DNA from: Ruegeria sp. SCSIO 43209
GTDB lineage: Bacteria; Pseudomonadota; Alphaproteobacteria; Rhodobacterales; Rhodobacteraceae
Direction of reading: 5' to 3'
Length of the DNA stretch: 64,000 nt
Assembly: GCF_019904295.1 (NCBI RefSeq)
Contig: NZ_CP065362.1
Coordinates: 1 to 64,000, forward strand
In this document: positions 25,913 through 35,304 of the stretch, piece by piece
Position numbering within the stretch: position 1 is the first letter of the stretch
Layout of the letters: the number at the start of each line of letters is the position of its first letter
Made by a program: the position numbers and the translations under genes
The notes under the pieces: model-generated
Seen by the model: the letters and a program-made list of their open reading frames with translations, nothing else
The model's database searches: none
Told to the model about the DNA's origin: nothing

Positions 25913-28749
25913 TGGCCCGACTTCCCGCACCCTGGGGCAACAGGATCAATCGAGATGCGCCGGTATCGTTCAGCTTTGAAGGGCAGGCATTTCAGGGATA
26001 CGAAGGTGATGTGATCGCCTCGGCTTTGGCCGGGAAGGGGAAGTGGATGCTGTCGCGCTCGTTCAAATACCACCGACCGCGCGGTGCGATGTCGATGGCG
26101 GGCACCGAGGCCGATACGCTGGTGCAACTGCCCTCGGACCCGAACGTGCAGGCCGACCGGCATCCGATTTCGGCAGGGCTGCAAGTTACGGCGCAGAACG
26201 TCAACGGATCACTGTCGCGAGACCGCGACGCATTCATGGACAAGCTGGGGCGATTCATGCCGGTGGGGTTCTATTATCGTACCTTCATGGGCCCGACGCG
26301 CAATAGCTGGCTGAAACTGTGGGAGCCGCTGATCCGCAAGAAGGCTGGGCTGGGCGTTCTGGATATCAACGCACCGAATGAAGACTACGAAAAGGCCAAC
26401 CTGTTTTGTGACCTGCTGGTCGTCGGCGCGGGGCTGGCCGGGTTGACCGCCGCCATCGAAGCCGCCGAAGCCGGGGCTGACGTCATCCTGGCCGAGCAGG
26501 AGCCGGTATTGGGCGGCGCGCTGACCTATGGCCGCGATGTCGACAGGCTGTCCGACCTACTGGCGAAAGTGCAAAGTCTGCCGAACCTTCGCATCATGAC
26601 CGATACAGTGGTGAACGGCTGGTTCGAGGACAACTGGCTGCCGCTGATCCGGGGCAACAAGCTGTTCAAGACGCGCGCGCGCGAGGTTCTGCTGGCCACC
26701 GGCTGCATCGAACAGCCCGCGATCTTCCGAAACAATGACCTGCCGGGCATCTTGCTGGGCACTGGCGCGCAACGGCTTATGCGGCACTATGGTGTGAAAC
26801 CGGGCAAGCGCGCGGTGGTACTGGCCGCCAATCTCGACGGTTATCGGGTGGCGCTGGATCTGTTGGACGCAGGCGTAGAACTGGCGGCTGTGGTTGATCC
26901 GCGCCCCGGTGGCAGCGGCAGTGAGCTTGGCCAGCAACTGGCAACAAGGGGAACGCGTGTCATTCACGGCGCCGTGGGCGAGGCGCGTGGCAAGACCCAT
27001 GTTACCGGCGTAAAGGTCGGAGGCGACTGGCTAGATTGCGATCTGTTGGTAATTTCGGTCGGCTATGCGCCAATGTGGCAACTGCCCTGTCATGCTGGCG
27101 CGAACCTTGGGTACAATGAAACGGCGGCGCGGTTTTCCCTGTCTCTGCCAGACGCTCCGCTGGGCATTGTCGGGGGTGTTGCCGGGGTCTTTGCGCCTGA
27201 TGCGGTGGTGGCCGATGCGCAACGCGCGGCACAGACGGCGTTGACTCGTCTGGGGCTGCCAACCCGCGACATCGCGCAGGTCGAAGATGTAGAGGCTTCG
27301 TTGACGAATTTCGAACCGGCAATCGCCGGGCATCCCAAGGGCAAGGATTTTGTCGACCGGGACGAGGATATTCAAATCAAGGACCTGCAAAACGCGGTTA
27401 AGGAAGGCTATCGCGAGTTGGAGCTGATCAAGCGCTTTACCACAGTTGGTATGGGGCCGTCACAAGGGCGGCACTCGGCGCTGGCCACCGCCCGGGTGGT
27501 GGCCAAGGCGACCGACCGCACCATCGGGGAGATCGGCGTGACTACGGCCCGTCCGCCCTTTGGCCCCGAAACGCTGGGCGTGCTGTCCGGTCATCATCAC
27601 CCGGCAGACAGGCGCACAGCGCTGCATCACGAACATATCCGGTTGGGGGCGGACATGCGCCCGGTCGGAGCGTGGTGGCGGCCTTATTTCTACGGCCCGA
27701 AACAAGACGCCAAGCGCCTCATCGAAGAAGAGGTGCATGCGGTGCGCAATGGGGTCGGCGTGCTGGATGTTTCAACTCTGGGCGGGCTCGAGGTGCGTGG
27801 CCCGGATGCGGGCGAATTCCTCAACCGCATTTACACCATGGCCTACAAAAAGCAGCCTGTGGGCCGCTGCCGGTACTGCCTGATGACAAACGAAATGGGC
27901 ACGGTGATCGACGATGGCGTGGCGTATCGGCTGGCCGAGGATCTGTTCTATGTCACCGCCACCACCGGGGCCGTGGCGCGGGTTTATTCGGATATGTTGT
28001 TCTGGAATGCGCAGTGGCGGTTGGATGTGGATGTGCTGAACGTCACCTCGGCCTTCTCGGGCTTCAACATTACCGGTCCCAAGGCGCGCTCCGTGGTCGA
28101 AGCGCTGGACAGCGACATCGATTTCTCGCGCGATGGATTTGCCTATCTCGACGGGCGCAGCGGCATGGTGGCCGGGGTGCCGGTGCGCGCCATGCGGATT
28201 GGGTTCACCGGCGAGTTGAGCTACGAGCTGCACTGCCCCACCAGCTATGCCCACACCCTGTGGGATGCGGTGATGGCGGCGGGTCACGCGCACGAGTTGC
28301 GCCCTTACGGGCTGGAAGCCAGCCGGATTCTGCGGTTGGAGAAAGGCCATATCCTGATTGGTCAGGACACCGACGCGCTGACCTCGCCGGATGAGCTGGG
28401 GTTCGAATGGGCGATCTCGAAGACCAAGCCGTTTTTCGTGGGCAAGCGCTCAACCGAGATGCGCCGAAACAAAGGCCTGCCGCGCAAGCTGGTCGGGCTG
28501 ACATTCGACGGGCCAGATGTACCGGGGGAAAGCTGTCTGGTACTGAGGAATGATGTACCGGTGGGGCATGTGACCTCGGTCCTGTGGTCGCCGACGCTGA
28601 ACACCCATATCGCGCTGGCATATGTGCATGGCGATGACGCTACGCAAGGATCGCAGGTCACGGTGAAGTGCCGCAATGGCAAGCGCGTCGTTACAACTGT
28701 GCGCGGCCACACCTTTTTTGATCCTGAAAACAAACGGCAGGAGGTGTGA
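25912..28749 (+). CDS. soxA: Sarcosine oxidase alpha subunit-like protein
   Basis: This protein of about 945 residues has the SoxA domain order. The N-terminal Fer2_4-like segment reads FSFEGQAFQGYEGDVIASAL and SFKYHRPRGAM. A central NAD/FAD-binding domain has LLVVGAGLAGLTAAIEAAEAGADV near 168 and LLATGCIEQPAIFRNNDLPG near 260. The cysteine-containing GPSQGRHSALATARVVAK comes next, near 517. A C-terminal GcvT domain transfers the methylene group to tetrahydrofolate (FNITGPKARSVVE, GFTGELSYELHCP). I prefer ATG 25912, overlapping the soxD stop, though GTG 25909 is possible. The chain is slightly shorter than typical SoxA. Confidence 0.88.
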   Translation: MARLPAPWGNRINRDAPVSFSFEGQAFQGYEGDVIASALAGKGKWMLSRSFKYHRPRGAMSMAGTEADTLVQLPSDPNVQADRHPISAGLQVTAQNVNGSLSRDRDAFMDKLGRFMPVGFYYRTFMGPTRNSWLKLWEPLIRKKAGLGVLDINAPNEDYEKANLFCDLLVVGAGLAGLTAAIEAAEAGADVILAEQEPVLGGALTYGRDVDRLSDLLAKVQSLPNLRIMTDTVVNGWFEDNWLPLIRGNKLFKTRAREVLLATGCIEQPAIFRNNDLPGILLGTGAQRLMRHYGVKPGKRAVVLAANLDGYRVALDLLDAGVELAAVVDPRPGGSGSELGQQLATRGTRVIHGAVGEARGKTHVTGVKVGGDWLDCDLLVISVGYAPMWQLPCHAGANLGYNETAARFSLSLPDAPLGIVGGVAGVFAPDAVVADAQRAAQTALTRLGLPTRDIAQVEDVEASLTNFEPAIAGHPKGKDFVDRDEDIQIKDLQNAVKEGYRELELIKRFTTVGMGPSQGRHSALATARVVAKATDRTIGEIGVTTARPPFGPETLGVLSGHHHPADRRTALHHEHIRLGADMRPVGAWWRPYFYGPKQDAKRLIEEEVHAVRNGVGVLDVSTLGGLEVRGPDAGEFLNRIYTMAYKKQPVGRCRYCLMTNEMGTVIDDGVAYRLAEDLFYVTATTGAVARVYSDMLFWNAQWRLDVDVLNVTSAFSGFNITGPKARSVVEALDSDIDFSRDGFAYLDGRSGMVAGVPVRAMRIGFTGELSYELHCPTSYAHTLWDAVMAAGHAHELRPYGLEASRILRLEKGHILIGQDTDALTSPDELGFEWAISKTKPFFVGKRSTEMRRNKGLPRKLVGLTFDGPDVPGESCLVLRNDVPVGHVTSVLWSPTLNTHIALAYVHGDDATQGSQVTVKCRNGKRVVTTVRGHTFFDPENKRQEV

Positions 28750-29300
28750 TGATGCGAACCTATCCGCTTGACCCAAAGGGCGCTGCTGAAGGCACACTAC
28801 TGGTTTCCGGGCAGATTATCGTGCAGGACCTGACCCATACGCCGCGTTTTGGCCTCAAGGGCCGAGGCACCGTGGCGTTTTTGCAATCGCGGGGCCTGAA
28901 GGTGCCAGACGTCAACGAAACCGCCGATGGCCTTCTGCGTCTGGGTCAGGAAGAGGTGGTGGTACTGGATGCACCTGCCGACCTGTATGCCCGGTGGCAG
29001 GTCGCCGCCACGCCAAAGGGCTATTATTCCTGGCGCGAGGAAACCTGGGCCATGATGCACCTGACCGGCCCGCGCCTGTTCGATCTGCTGGCCAAGATTT
29101 GCCCGGTCGACCTGTCGCCCGGTGCCTTTCCAGTGGGAAAGATCGCCCAGACCCGCGTGGGCTATGTCGAGGCAATCACATGGCGCAACGAACGCAAAGG
29201 TGTGGGGTTCGATGTCCTTTTCGACATCGCCGCCACTGCTTTTTTCGCCAACGCGGTAGCCATTGCCAGCGCTGAGTTCCAACCGGAGGTACCCGCATGA
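28749..29300 (+). CDS. soxG: Sarcosine oxidase gamma subunit-like protein
   Basis: This protein of about 183 residues ends the SoxBDAG set. The sequence has the SoxG pattern: FGLKGRGTVAFLQSRGL near residue 35, LRLGQEEVVVLD near 63, WAMMHLTGPRLFDLLAKICPVDLSPGAF near 98-125 and GKIAQTRVGYVEAI. The start codon overlaps the soxA stop (TGATG), with GTG 28746 and ATG 28752 as alternatives. The next gene overlaps its end by 4 bp. SoxG helps assemble the tetramer. It is fairly divergent, as usual for gamma subunits. Confidence 0.82.
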   Translation: MMRTYPLDPKGAAEGTLLVSGQIIVQDLTHTPRFGLKGRGTVAFLQSRGLKVPDVNETADGLLRLGQEEVVVLDAPADLYARWQVAATPKGYYSWREETWAMMHLTGPRLFDLLAKICPVDLSPGAFPVGKIAQTRVGYVEAITWRNERKGVGFDVLFDIAATAFFANAVAIASAEFQPEVPA

Positions 29301-30262
29301 AATCCCCCACCGTGATCTTGCACACCGATAACCCCGACGCTGCCCGTGCCGTTCTTGCTGAAGGTCATCCCGATCTGCCGATCCACACCTGCGACAGCTA
29401 CGAGGCGCTCACGGGTTTGATCGAGGATACAGGGGCTGAGGTTGTCTATTCCGTTCGCTTTGCGGGCACCCCCGGCTTTCCACGCGCAGCACTGGTCGAG
29501 AACCCGCAAATCAAATGGGCTTCGGTCGGCGGCTCGGGCACCGATCACCTGAACCCTTGGAACCCTGATGAGGTAACGGTGACAAATGCCGCCGGGGTCG
29601 CCGCCGATATGATGGCACAATATGTGCTGGGGGCGATGCTGCATTTCACGCTGGATTTCCCGGGCTTTCGTGCCGCGCAGGTGCGGCGGGACTGGATCGG
29701 CGGCAAAGTCGAGCCCATCGACAGCAAGACGGTGCTGATCATCGGCCTTGGCAAAACCGGAGAGGCTGTTGCGGCACGATCCAAAGCTATGGGGCTGAAC
29801 ACAATCGGTGTACGGGCCCGCCCGAAACCGACCCCCAACGTGGACGAGGTACACGGGATGGAGGCTTTGCCTGATCTCTGGCCACGCGCTGACTTTATCG
29901 TCGTTTGCGTACCACTGCTGGACAGCACGCGCGGTCTGGTCGGGGCGGAGGCTTTTGCCGCCATGAAACCGACGACGGTGACAATCGACGTCTCGCGAGG
30001 TGGGGTAATTGACGAAGCACCTCTACTGGCCGCGCTGGAACAGAACCGGATCAGAGGCGCGGCGCTGGACGTGTTCGTTACCGAACCGCTGCCTCAGGGG
30101 CACAGGTTCTGGGAACTGGACAACGTGATCGTCACACCGCACTGCAGCTCGGTCTATGACGGCTGGGATCTGAAATCGGTCCGCATGTTTTCCGAGAACC
30201 TGATGCGCTATCGCAAGGGCGAGGTGCTGAACAACATCGTAAATCCACAACGGGGATACTAG
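29297..30262 (+). CDS. D-isomer-specific 2-hydroxyacid dehydrogenase
   Basis: This 321-residue NAD(P)-dependent dehydrogenase has the cofactor motif VLIIGLGKTGEAVAARSKAMG near residue 152. The catalytic triad is recognisable as Arg in DVSRGGVIDEAPL near 237, Glu in VTEPLPQGH near 266 and His in TPHCSS near 286. It probably reduces a 2-keto acid or oxidises a D-2-hydroxy acid. It overlaps soxG by 4 bp and precedes the MttB homologue by 4 bp, so it belongs to the demethylation operon. It may act on a keto acid made by one of the two aminotransferases of the island. Confidence 0.85.
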   Translation: MKSPTVILHTDNPDAARAVLAEGHPDLPIHTCDSYEALTGLIEDTGAEVVYSVRFAGTPGFPRAALVENPQIKWASVGGSGTDHLNPWNPDEVTVTNAAGVAADMMAQYVLGAMLHFTLDFPGFRAAQVRRDWIGGKVEPIDSKTVLIIGLGKTGEAVAARSKAMGLNTIGVRARPKPTPNVDEVHGMEALPDLWPRADFIVVCVPLLDSTRGLVGAEAFAAMKPTTVTIDVSRGGVIDEAPLLAALEQNRIRGAALDVFVTEPLPQGHRFWELDNVIVTPHCSSVYDGWDLKSVRMFSENLMRYRKGEVLNNIVNPQRGY

Positions 30263-30266
30263 GTCA

Positions 30267-31805
30267 ATGGCACGAGACAGACGCAGCGGCGGGCGACGCG
30301 GCAAATCCGGGCGCGCGGCGGTGGGGATCGAACAGCTGCCCTGGCAACAGGTGCGCAACAGCTATCCGCCATTCGAGCTGTTAAACCCTGAACAGATGGA
30401 TCAGCTGCATACAACCTCAATGCGCATTCTGTCCGAGGCCGGTATCCGGGTGATGGGCGACAATGTTATGGACATTTTCGAATGCGCGGGGGCCATCGTA
30501 GACCGCGACACCAAGACCATCCGTATGGACGAAACCATTGTCGCCGAAGCGTTGAAAACGGTGCCCTCGGAATTCACGCTGACCTCTCGCAACCGCGCGA
30601 AACAGATTACGCTGGGCGGCGATCATGTGAATTTTGGTTTGGTTGCCGGGCCGCCGAACGTACATGACTGTATCAATGGCCGCCGTCAGGGTAATTACGA
30701 TGACTATTGCAACTTCATCCGGTTGGCGCAGCACTTCAACGCTATCCATCTGATCGGCAATCAGGTGATGGCCCCGATCGAAATGCCCGCCAACAACCGC
30801 CATCTGGACACCTACAACGCCAACCTGAGCTATAGCGACCTGAGCTTTCACTGCACCGCTATCGGGCGCGGGCGGGCGATGGATGGCATCAACATGATGG
30901 CGATTTCGCGCGGTCAGAAACCTGAGGACATGCGCGGCGATCCGGGGGTGATCACAATCATTTCGGTGAACTCTCCACGCCTGTTCGACGATGCCATGGG
31001 TGACGGCCTGATCGCGATGGCCGAGTATGGTCAACCTGTGACGGTCACGCCATTCACTCTGATGGGGGCAATGACACCGGTCACGCTACCTGCCGCGCTG
31101 GCGCAACAGAACGCCGAGGCGCTGTTCGGTGTGGTGCTGACGCAGTTGGTCAGCCCGGGAGCGCCTGTCATGTATGGCTCATTCACCTCGAATGTGGACA
31201 TGAAATCCGGGGCTCCGGCCTTTGGCACACCGGAAAATGCCAAGGCGAATATTGTCGGCGGGCAGCTGGCGCGGCGCTATGGTATTCCATACCGGACATC
31301 GAACGCAAATGCATCCAACGTGGTGGATTTGCAGGCGGCATACGAAACGATGATGGCCACATGGGGCGCGGTTCTGGGAGGGGCCAATATCGTCTATCAT
31401 GCCGCCGGCTGGCTTGAGGGCGGGCTGACCGCATCTTATGAGAAATTCGTCATGGATATCGAGATCATCCAGAACATGATGGAATTCCTCAAACCGATGA
31501 AATTTGACACGGATGAACTGGGCCTGGACACCATCAAATCGGTGCCCACTGGCGGCCATTTCTTTGGCGTCGATCACACGATGGAACGCTATGAGACCGC
31601 GTTCTACAAACCGATGCTGTCCGACTGGCAGAACTATGAAAACTGGGAGGCGGCCGGAGCCAAGGACGCCCTGCAACGCGCCACCGAGGTTTGGCAGCAG
31701 GCGCTACGCGAGTATCAGATGCCCGAGATGGACCCCTCTGTGCGTGAGGAGCTGGATGCCTATATCGCCAAACGCAAGGAAGAGATCGGCAGCGGCGAAC
31801 CCTGA
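30267..31805 (+). CDS. MttB-family methyltransferase homologue without pyrrolysine
   Basis: This 512-residue member of the trimethylamine methyltransferase (MttB, COG5598) family has features such as LLNPEQMDQLHTTSMRILSEAGI, PNVHDCINGRRQGNYDDYCNFIRLAQ and TPFTLMGAMTPVTLPAALAQQNAEAL. There is no in-frame amber codon, so it is of the non-pyrrolysine type. Characterised members of that type demethylate quaternary amines such as glycine betaine, proline betaine or carnitine onto a corrinoid protein. No corrinoid-binding MttC-like protein or reactivase is encoded in the window. It ends the plus-strand operon with the SoxBDAG-like genes. The start ATG is 4 bp after the previous stop. Confidence 0.85.
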   Translation: MARDRRSGGRRGKSGRAAVGIEQLPWQQVRNSYPPFELLNPEQMDQLHTTSMRILSEAGIRVMGDNVMDIFECAGAIVDRDTKTIRMDETIVAEALKTVPSEFTLTSRNRAKQITLGGDHVNFGLVAGPPNVHDCINGRRQGNYDDYCNFIRLAQHFNAIHLIGNQVMAPIEMPANNRHLDTYNANLSYSDLSFHCTAIGRGRAMDGINMMAISRGQKPEDMRGDPGVITIISVNSPRLFDDAMGDGLIAMAEYGQPVTVTPFTLMGAMTPVTLPAALAQQNAEALFGVVLTQLVSPGAPVMYGSFTSNVDMKSGAPAFGTPENAKANIVGGQLARRYGIPYRTSNANASNVVDLQAAYETMMATWGAVLGGANIVYHAAGWLEGGLTASYEKFVMDIEIIQNMMEFLKPMKFDTDELGLDTIKSVPTGGHFFGVDHTMERYETAFYKPMLSDWQNYENWEAAGAKDALQRATEVWQQALREYQMPEMDPSVREELDAYIAKRKEEIGSGEP

Positions 31806-31847
31806 TGGAATATCGGGGCAGGGGGGTCGACCGCTGCCCCGGTTCGT

Positions 31848-32588
31848 TTACAGAAGATCGAACAACCGGCCCGGCAGAGCCTCGTGGCGTGGCAGACCCA
31901 GCGCCCGCATCATGCAGAACATCATCGCCTGATTTGAGGTCACTACCGGCTTGTCCAGCGTGTCCTCGATCTGCTCGATGGCCTCGACTGCGCGCATGTC
32001 GGTGCAGCTGAGCACGACGGCTTGCGCGTTCGGGTGGTCTGCCTCACAGGCGAGGTCGTAAACCTCGTCCGGGGTCAGCTCTCCCTGTCCGTAATTGCCC
32101 AGCTCGCGGCCAACATCGGCGCAACGCACGGTTTCGATGTCGTTTGCGGCCATGAAATCCATCGCCTGCGTGTTGATCTCGCCCAGATAGGGCGAGGAAA
32201 AGCCCACTTTCGTCACCCCAAGCGCCTGAATGGCAGCGATCAGCGATCCGGCGGCTGTCAGCGATTGCGCCCCCGATCCGGCCTTGATCTGCTGCGCCAG
32301 ATCGGCGTCGAAAGACGGTCCATGGGTCAGCGTGGCCGAGGTGCAGCCGTACAGCACCACATCTGGCCGCACGCCCGAAATCATCCGCAAATCGTGGCTG
32401 ATGTCCGAGGCCCCAAGCCCCGCCATCTGGTCAGAACCGGGGATTTCATCGACATCATAACCACCCATGCGCTGGAAATGCACGGTGGTATCCGGGCAGC
32501 GCATCAAGGCCATATCGGCCTCGAGGTTGGTATTGGTGAAGGGCACCAGAACGCCGATCTTGGCCCGGGTACGCGTTTCGTGGCTCAT
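31848..32588 (-). CDS. Asp/Glu racemase superfamily, maleate isomerase/arylmalonate decarboxylase-like
   Basis: This 246-residue protein has the two-cysteine layout of the superfamily, with Cys82 in VLYGCTSATLTHG and Cys195 in VVLSCTDMRAVEAI. The opening IGVLVPFTNTNLEADM is typical of maleate isomerase-like proteins. Members include maleate cis-trans isomerase, hydantoin racemase and arylmalonate decarboxylase. It is the last gene of the minus-strand hydantoinase operon and overlaps the preceding aminotransferase by 4 bp. Because hydantoinases are often paired with a racemase, a racemase role is plausible, but the sequence looks closer to maleate isomerase. Confidence 0.78.
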   Translation of the reverse strand: MSHETRTRAKIGVLVPFTNTNLEADMALMRCPDTTVHFQRMGGYDVDEIPGSDQMAGLGASDISHDLRMISGVRPDVVLYGCTSATLTHGPSFDADLAQQIKAGSGAQSLTAAGSLIAAIQALGVTKVGFSSPYLGEINTQAMDFMAANDIETVRCADVGRELGNYGQGELTPDEVYDLACEADHPNAQAVVLSCTDMRAVEAIEQIEDTLDKPVVTSNQAMMFCMMRALGLPRHEALPGRLFDLL

Positions 32589-33652
32589 GACGTTACCTTT
32601 CTTAGAACGGCCAGACAGCGATCCATTACCGGCGTGTCGCAGATCGTGGCGCGCAGGCAGTCGGACAGACCATAGCCGCCCATACCGCGCATCAGCAGTT
32701 TCTCGGCCCGTAGCGCGGCGTCGGCATGTTGCGCCTGCTCGGTCGAGGCAAAGCGGATCAGCACGAAATTGGTGTGGCTGTCCGGCACGATCAGCCCCAG
32801 ATCGCGGCAGTCCTGCGCGAACCGATCGCGAATGGTTGCCGTTTTCGCGACCACGTCCCGCATATGCGCCTGATCGCGCATCGCCGCCGCTGCCGCAGCC
32901 TGCGAGGCAATCGAGATATTATTGGGGTTCAGCAGCTTGCGCAGCTCTCCGGCGATACCCATGGGGAAATGGCCCCACCCGGCGCGCGCCCCGGCAAGCC
33001 CGTAAGCCTTGGAGAAGGTGCGGGTGATCACGGTATCCCCCCGATCAGCCAGCGCGAAAATCTCTGCTGGATCGTTGGCTTGGTCGGCGAACTCGGCATA
33101 GGCCTGATCGACCACCAGCAGCACGTCGCCGGGTAGCGCGTTGCGCAGGCGCAGGATCTCGGAATTCGGGATCAGGGTGCCGGTGGGATTGCCCGGATTA
33201 CAGACGAACACGATACGGGTCGCCGGGGTGACGGCGGCCAGAACCGCGTCGACGGATACGGTCAGATCGACCTCGGGCGCGGCCACGTATTCGGCCTGCG
33301 CCTGTGCCGTGGCCGAAGTGACAAAGGCATAGCCATATTGCGTGCCCAGCACCTGATCGCCGGGCCCGGCAAAGGCGCGGATCAGGCAGCCGATCAGCTC
33401 CATCGAGCCCGCGCCGCACAGCACCCGCGCCGGGTCGAGCCCGTGTACCCCGGCAATGGCCGCGCGCATGTCGGGCCATTCGGGATCGGGGTATAGCGTC
33501 AGATCAGCCAGCGCCGCCTGCCCGGCCGCCACGGCGGACGGACTGGCCGGAAAGGCGCTTTCGTTCTGCGCCAGCGAGATTGTGCCTTCGGCACCCAGAT
33601 CGGCCAGCGCATAGGCGCCCATGGCGCCGACATAAGAAACCGGACGGATCAT
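32585..33652 (-). CDS. HisC-like class I/II aminotransferase
   Basis: This 355-residue PLP enzyme resembles histidinol-phosphate aminotransferase. It has LAQNESAFPASPSAVAA near residue 26, the cofactor stretch FVCNPGNPTGTLIPN near 150, DQAYAEFAD near 182, the Schiff-base lysine in TRTFSKAYGLAGARAG near 211, and an arginine near the end for the carboxylate. The complete histidine operon is absent, so a catabolic role is more likely than histidine biosynthesis. It is coupled by 4-bp overlaps to the hydantoinase B gene before it and the racemase-like gene after it. The substrate may be the amino acid released from a hydantoin or another aromatic or imidazole compound. Confidence 0.8.
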   Translation of the reverse strand: MIRPVSYVGAMGAYALADLGAEGTISLAQNESAFPASPSAVAAGQAALADLTLYPDPEWPDMRAAIAGVHGLDPARVLCGAGSMELIGCLIRAFAGPGDQVLGTQYGYAFVTSATAQAQAEYVAAPEVDLTVSVDAVLAAVTPATRIVFVCNPGNPTGTLIPNSEILRLRNALPGDVLLVVDQAYAEFADQANDPAEIFALADRGDTVITRTFSKAYGLAGARAGWGHFPMGIAGELRKLLNPNNISIASQAAAAAAMRDQAHMRDVVAKTATIRDRFAQDCRDLGLIVPDSHTNFVLIRFASTEQAQHADAALRAEKLLMRGMGGYGLSDCLRATICDTPVMDRCLAVLRKVTS

Positions 33653-35304
33653 GTGTCACCTCCGTAAGCTTTGGCCCCCTCGGCACTGACCAAACCGCGT
33701 TTGAGGTCCAGCGCCAGCGCATCCGAGTTGCGGTCGCCCGGATCGCCGAAACCGCCACCACCGGGAGTGTCGAAGATCAGATAATCGCCGCCTTCGACCC
33801 GCAGCTCTCCCTTGCCGGGAATGTCGCTGTCGCCATCACGGAACCGGATGCGCCCCGGCGCGCCGGGCTGACCGCCCATGCGGCCCAGGGCGGGGAATTT
33901 CAGCCGCTCGACCGACAGGAACACGATGAAGGGCGCACCGTTGGACGAGGTCATCTCGATCCGCTGCCCCAGCCCGCCGCGATACTTGCCCGCGCCGCCG
34001 GAATCCGCACGCAGTTCGCGCCGCCAGATGGTGACGGGCGCGACGCTTTCGGTGATCTCCACCTGCGAACCGAACACGCCCGAGGGGTAGGCGGTGGCTG
34101 ACAGCCCGTCCGCATGAGGCCGCGCGCCGGTGCCGCCATTATGTACCGGTTCCACTGCGAATTCGCGCCCACCATCGCGGGCCACCTCGGGGGCGTGGCG
34201 CATGGGCAGGTCGAACATGCAGCTTGCGCCCTCGGCGGGCACTTCATCAGGTAGTGCCTGATGCAGACAGCCCAGCACCAGATCGGGTGTCACCTGACCC
34301 AGCGTGTGCCGCATCGCCACCGGCACCGGGCGCTGTGCGTTCAGGATGCAGCCCTTGGGGCCGTCGACGGTGAACGGCTCCAGCGATCCGGCATTGTTGG
34401 GGATGTCCGAGCCGACGATGCAGCGCAGCGCAAACACCGTATAGGCGGTAGCATAGTTCAGCGGCACGTTGATGCCCTTGCGCGAACAACCCGAGGTGCC
34501 GGTGAAATCCACATGCATCCCCGATTTACTGACGGTCAGGGTTGCGTGCAACTCCAGCTCATTCTCATAGCCATCCATTTTCAGGACGTTTTTGTAGATA
34601 CCTTTGGGCACCTCGGCGATGGCCTCAAGCGTGCCACGGCGCGAAGTGTCGATGATGTAGGACCCCAGCGCATCCAGATCGGTCAGGCCGAACTCTTCCA
34701 TCATACTGACCAGCCGGTTCACCCCGGCCTCGCAACAGGCGATCAGGGCATAGATGTCGCCCTCGTTGGCGATGGGCTCGCGGCTGTTGGCGCGGATGAT
34801 GTCCAGCAGCAGCGCGTTGGGGATGCCTTCCTCGACCAGTTTACAGGGCGGAATCAGCAGCCCCTCGTCATAGATGTCGGACCCTTCCGGCCCCATGCCC
34901 AGACCACCCAGATCAACCAGATGCGAGGTGCATGAGGTGAAGCCCACTACCTTGCCATCCTTGAACGCGGGCATCATCAGCAGGAAGTCGTTCAAATGCC
35001 CCGAGGCCAGCCACGGATCGTTGGTCATGTAGATATCGCCCGGTTTCATGGTCTGAACCGGGAAGGCGGCGCGCAGGTGCTGCACCGCTTCGGCCATGGT
35101 GTTGATATGGCCCGGCGTGCCGGTCACCGCCTGTGCCAGCATCCGGCCGTTGACGTCGAAGATCCCGGCGGAGATATCGCCGCATTCGCGCACGATGGGC
35201 GAAAAGGCGGCGCGGATCAGGGTCTGGCCCTGTTCCTCGACCACCGCCAGCAAACGGTTCCACATCACTTGTAGGCGGGCGGGGGACAGATCGGTCGTCA
35301 TCAT
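33649..35304 (-). CDS. hyuB: Hydantoinase/oxoprolinase subunit B (HyuB)
   Basis: This 551-residue beta subunit of ATP-dependent N-methylhydantoinase/5-oxoprolinase-type enzymes has QTLIRAAFSPIVRECGDISAGIFD near residue 27, GDIYMTNDPWLASGHLNDF near 88, YDEGLLIPPCKLVEEG near 145 and the C-terminal ELRADSGGAGKYRGGLGQ and FDTPGGGGFGDP. With HyuA it opens a cyclic amide at the cost of ATP. Related pairs are acetophenone carboxylase and caprolactamase, so the ring substrate is open. It overlaps hyuA by 4 bp and the aminotransferase by 4 bp. Confidence 0.88.
   Translation of the reverse strand: MMTTDLSPARLQVMWNRLLAVVEEQGQTLIRAAFSPIVRECGDISAGIFDVNGRMLAQAVTGTPGHINTMAEAVQHLRAAFPVQTMKPGDIYMTNDPWLASGHLNDFLLMMPAFKDGKVVGFTSCTSHLVDLGGLGMGPEGSDIYDEGLLIPPCKLVEEGIPNALLLDIIRANSREPIANEGDIYALIACCEAGVNRLVSMMEEFGLTDLDALGSYIIDTSRRGTLEAIAEVPKGIYKNVLKMDGYENELELHATLTVSKSGMHVDFTGTSGCSRKGINVPLNYATAYTVFALRCIVGSDIPNNAGSLEPFTVDGPKGCILNAQRPVPVAMRHTLGQVTPDLVLGCLHQALPDEVPAEGASCMFDLPMRHAPEVARDGGREFAVEPVHNGGTGARPHADGLSATAYPSGVFGSQVEITESVAPVTIWRRELRADSGGAGKYRGGLGQRIEMTSSNGAPFIVFLSVERLKFPALGRMGGQPGAPGRIRFRDGDSDIPGKGELRVEGGDYLIFDTPGGGGFGDPGDRNSDALALDLKRGLVSAEGAKAYGGDT

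Noticed and set aside
30267..31805. True pyrrolysine-dependent trimethylamine methyltransferase
   Set aside because: The frame is complete without an amber codon and there is no MttC or Pyl machinery nearby.
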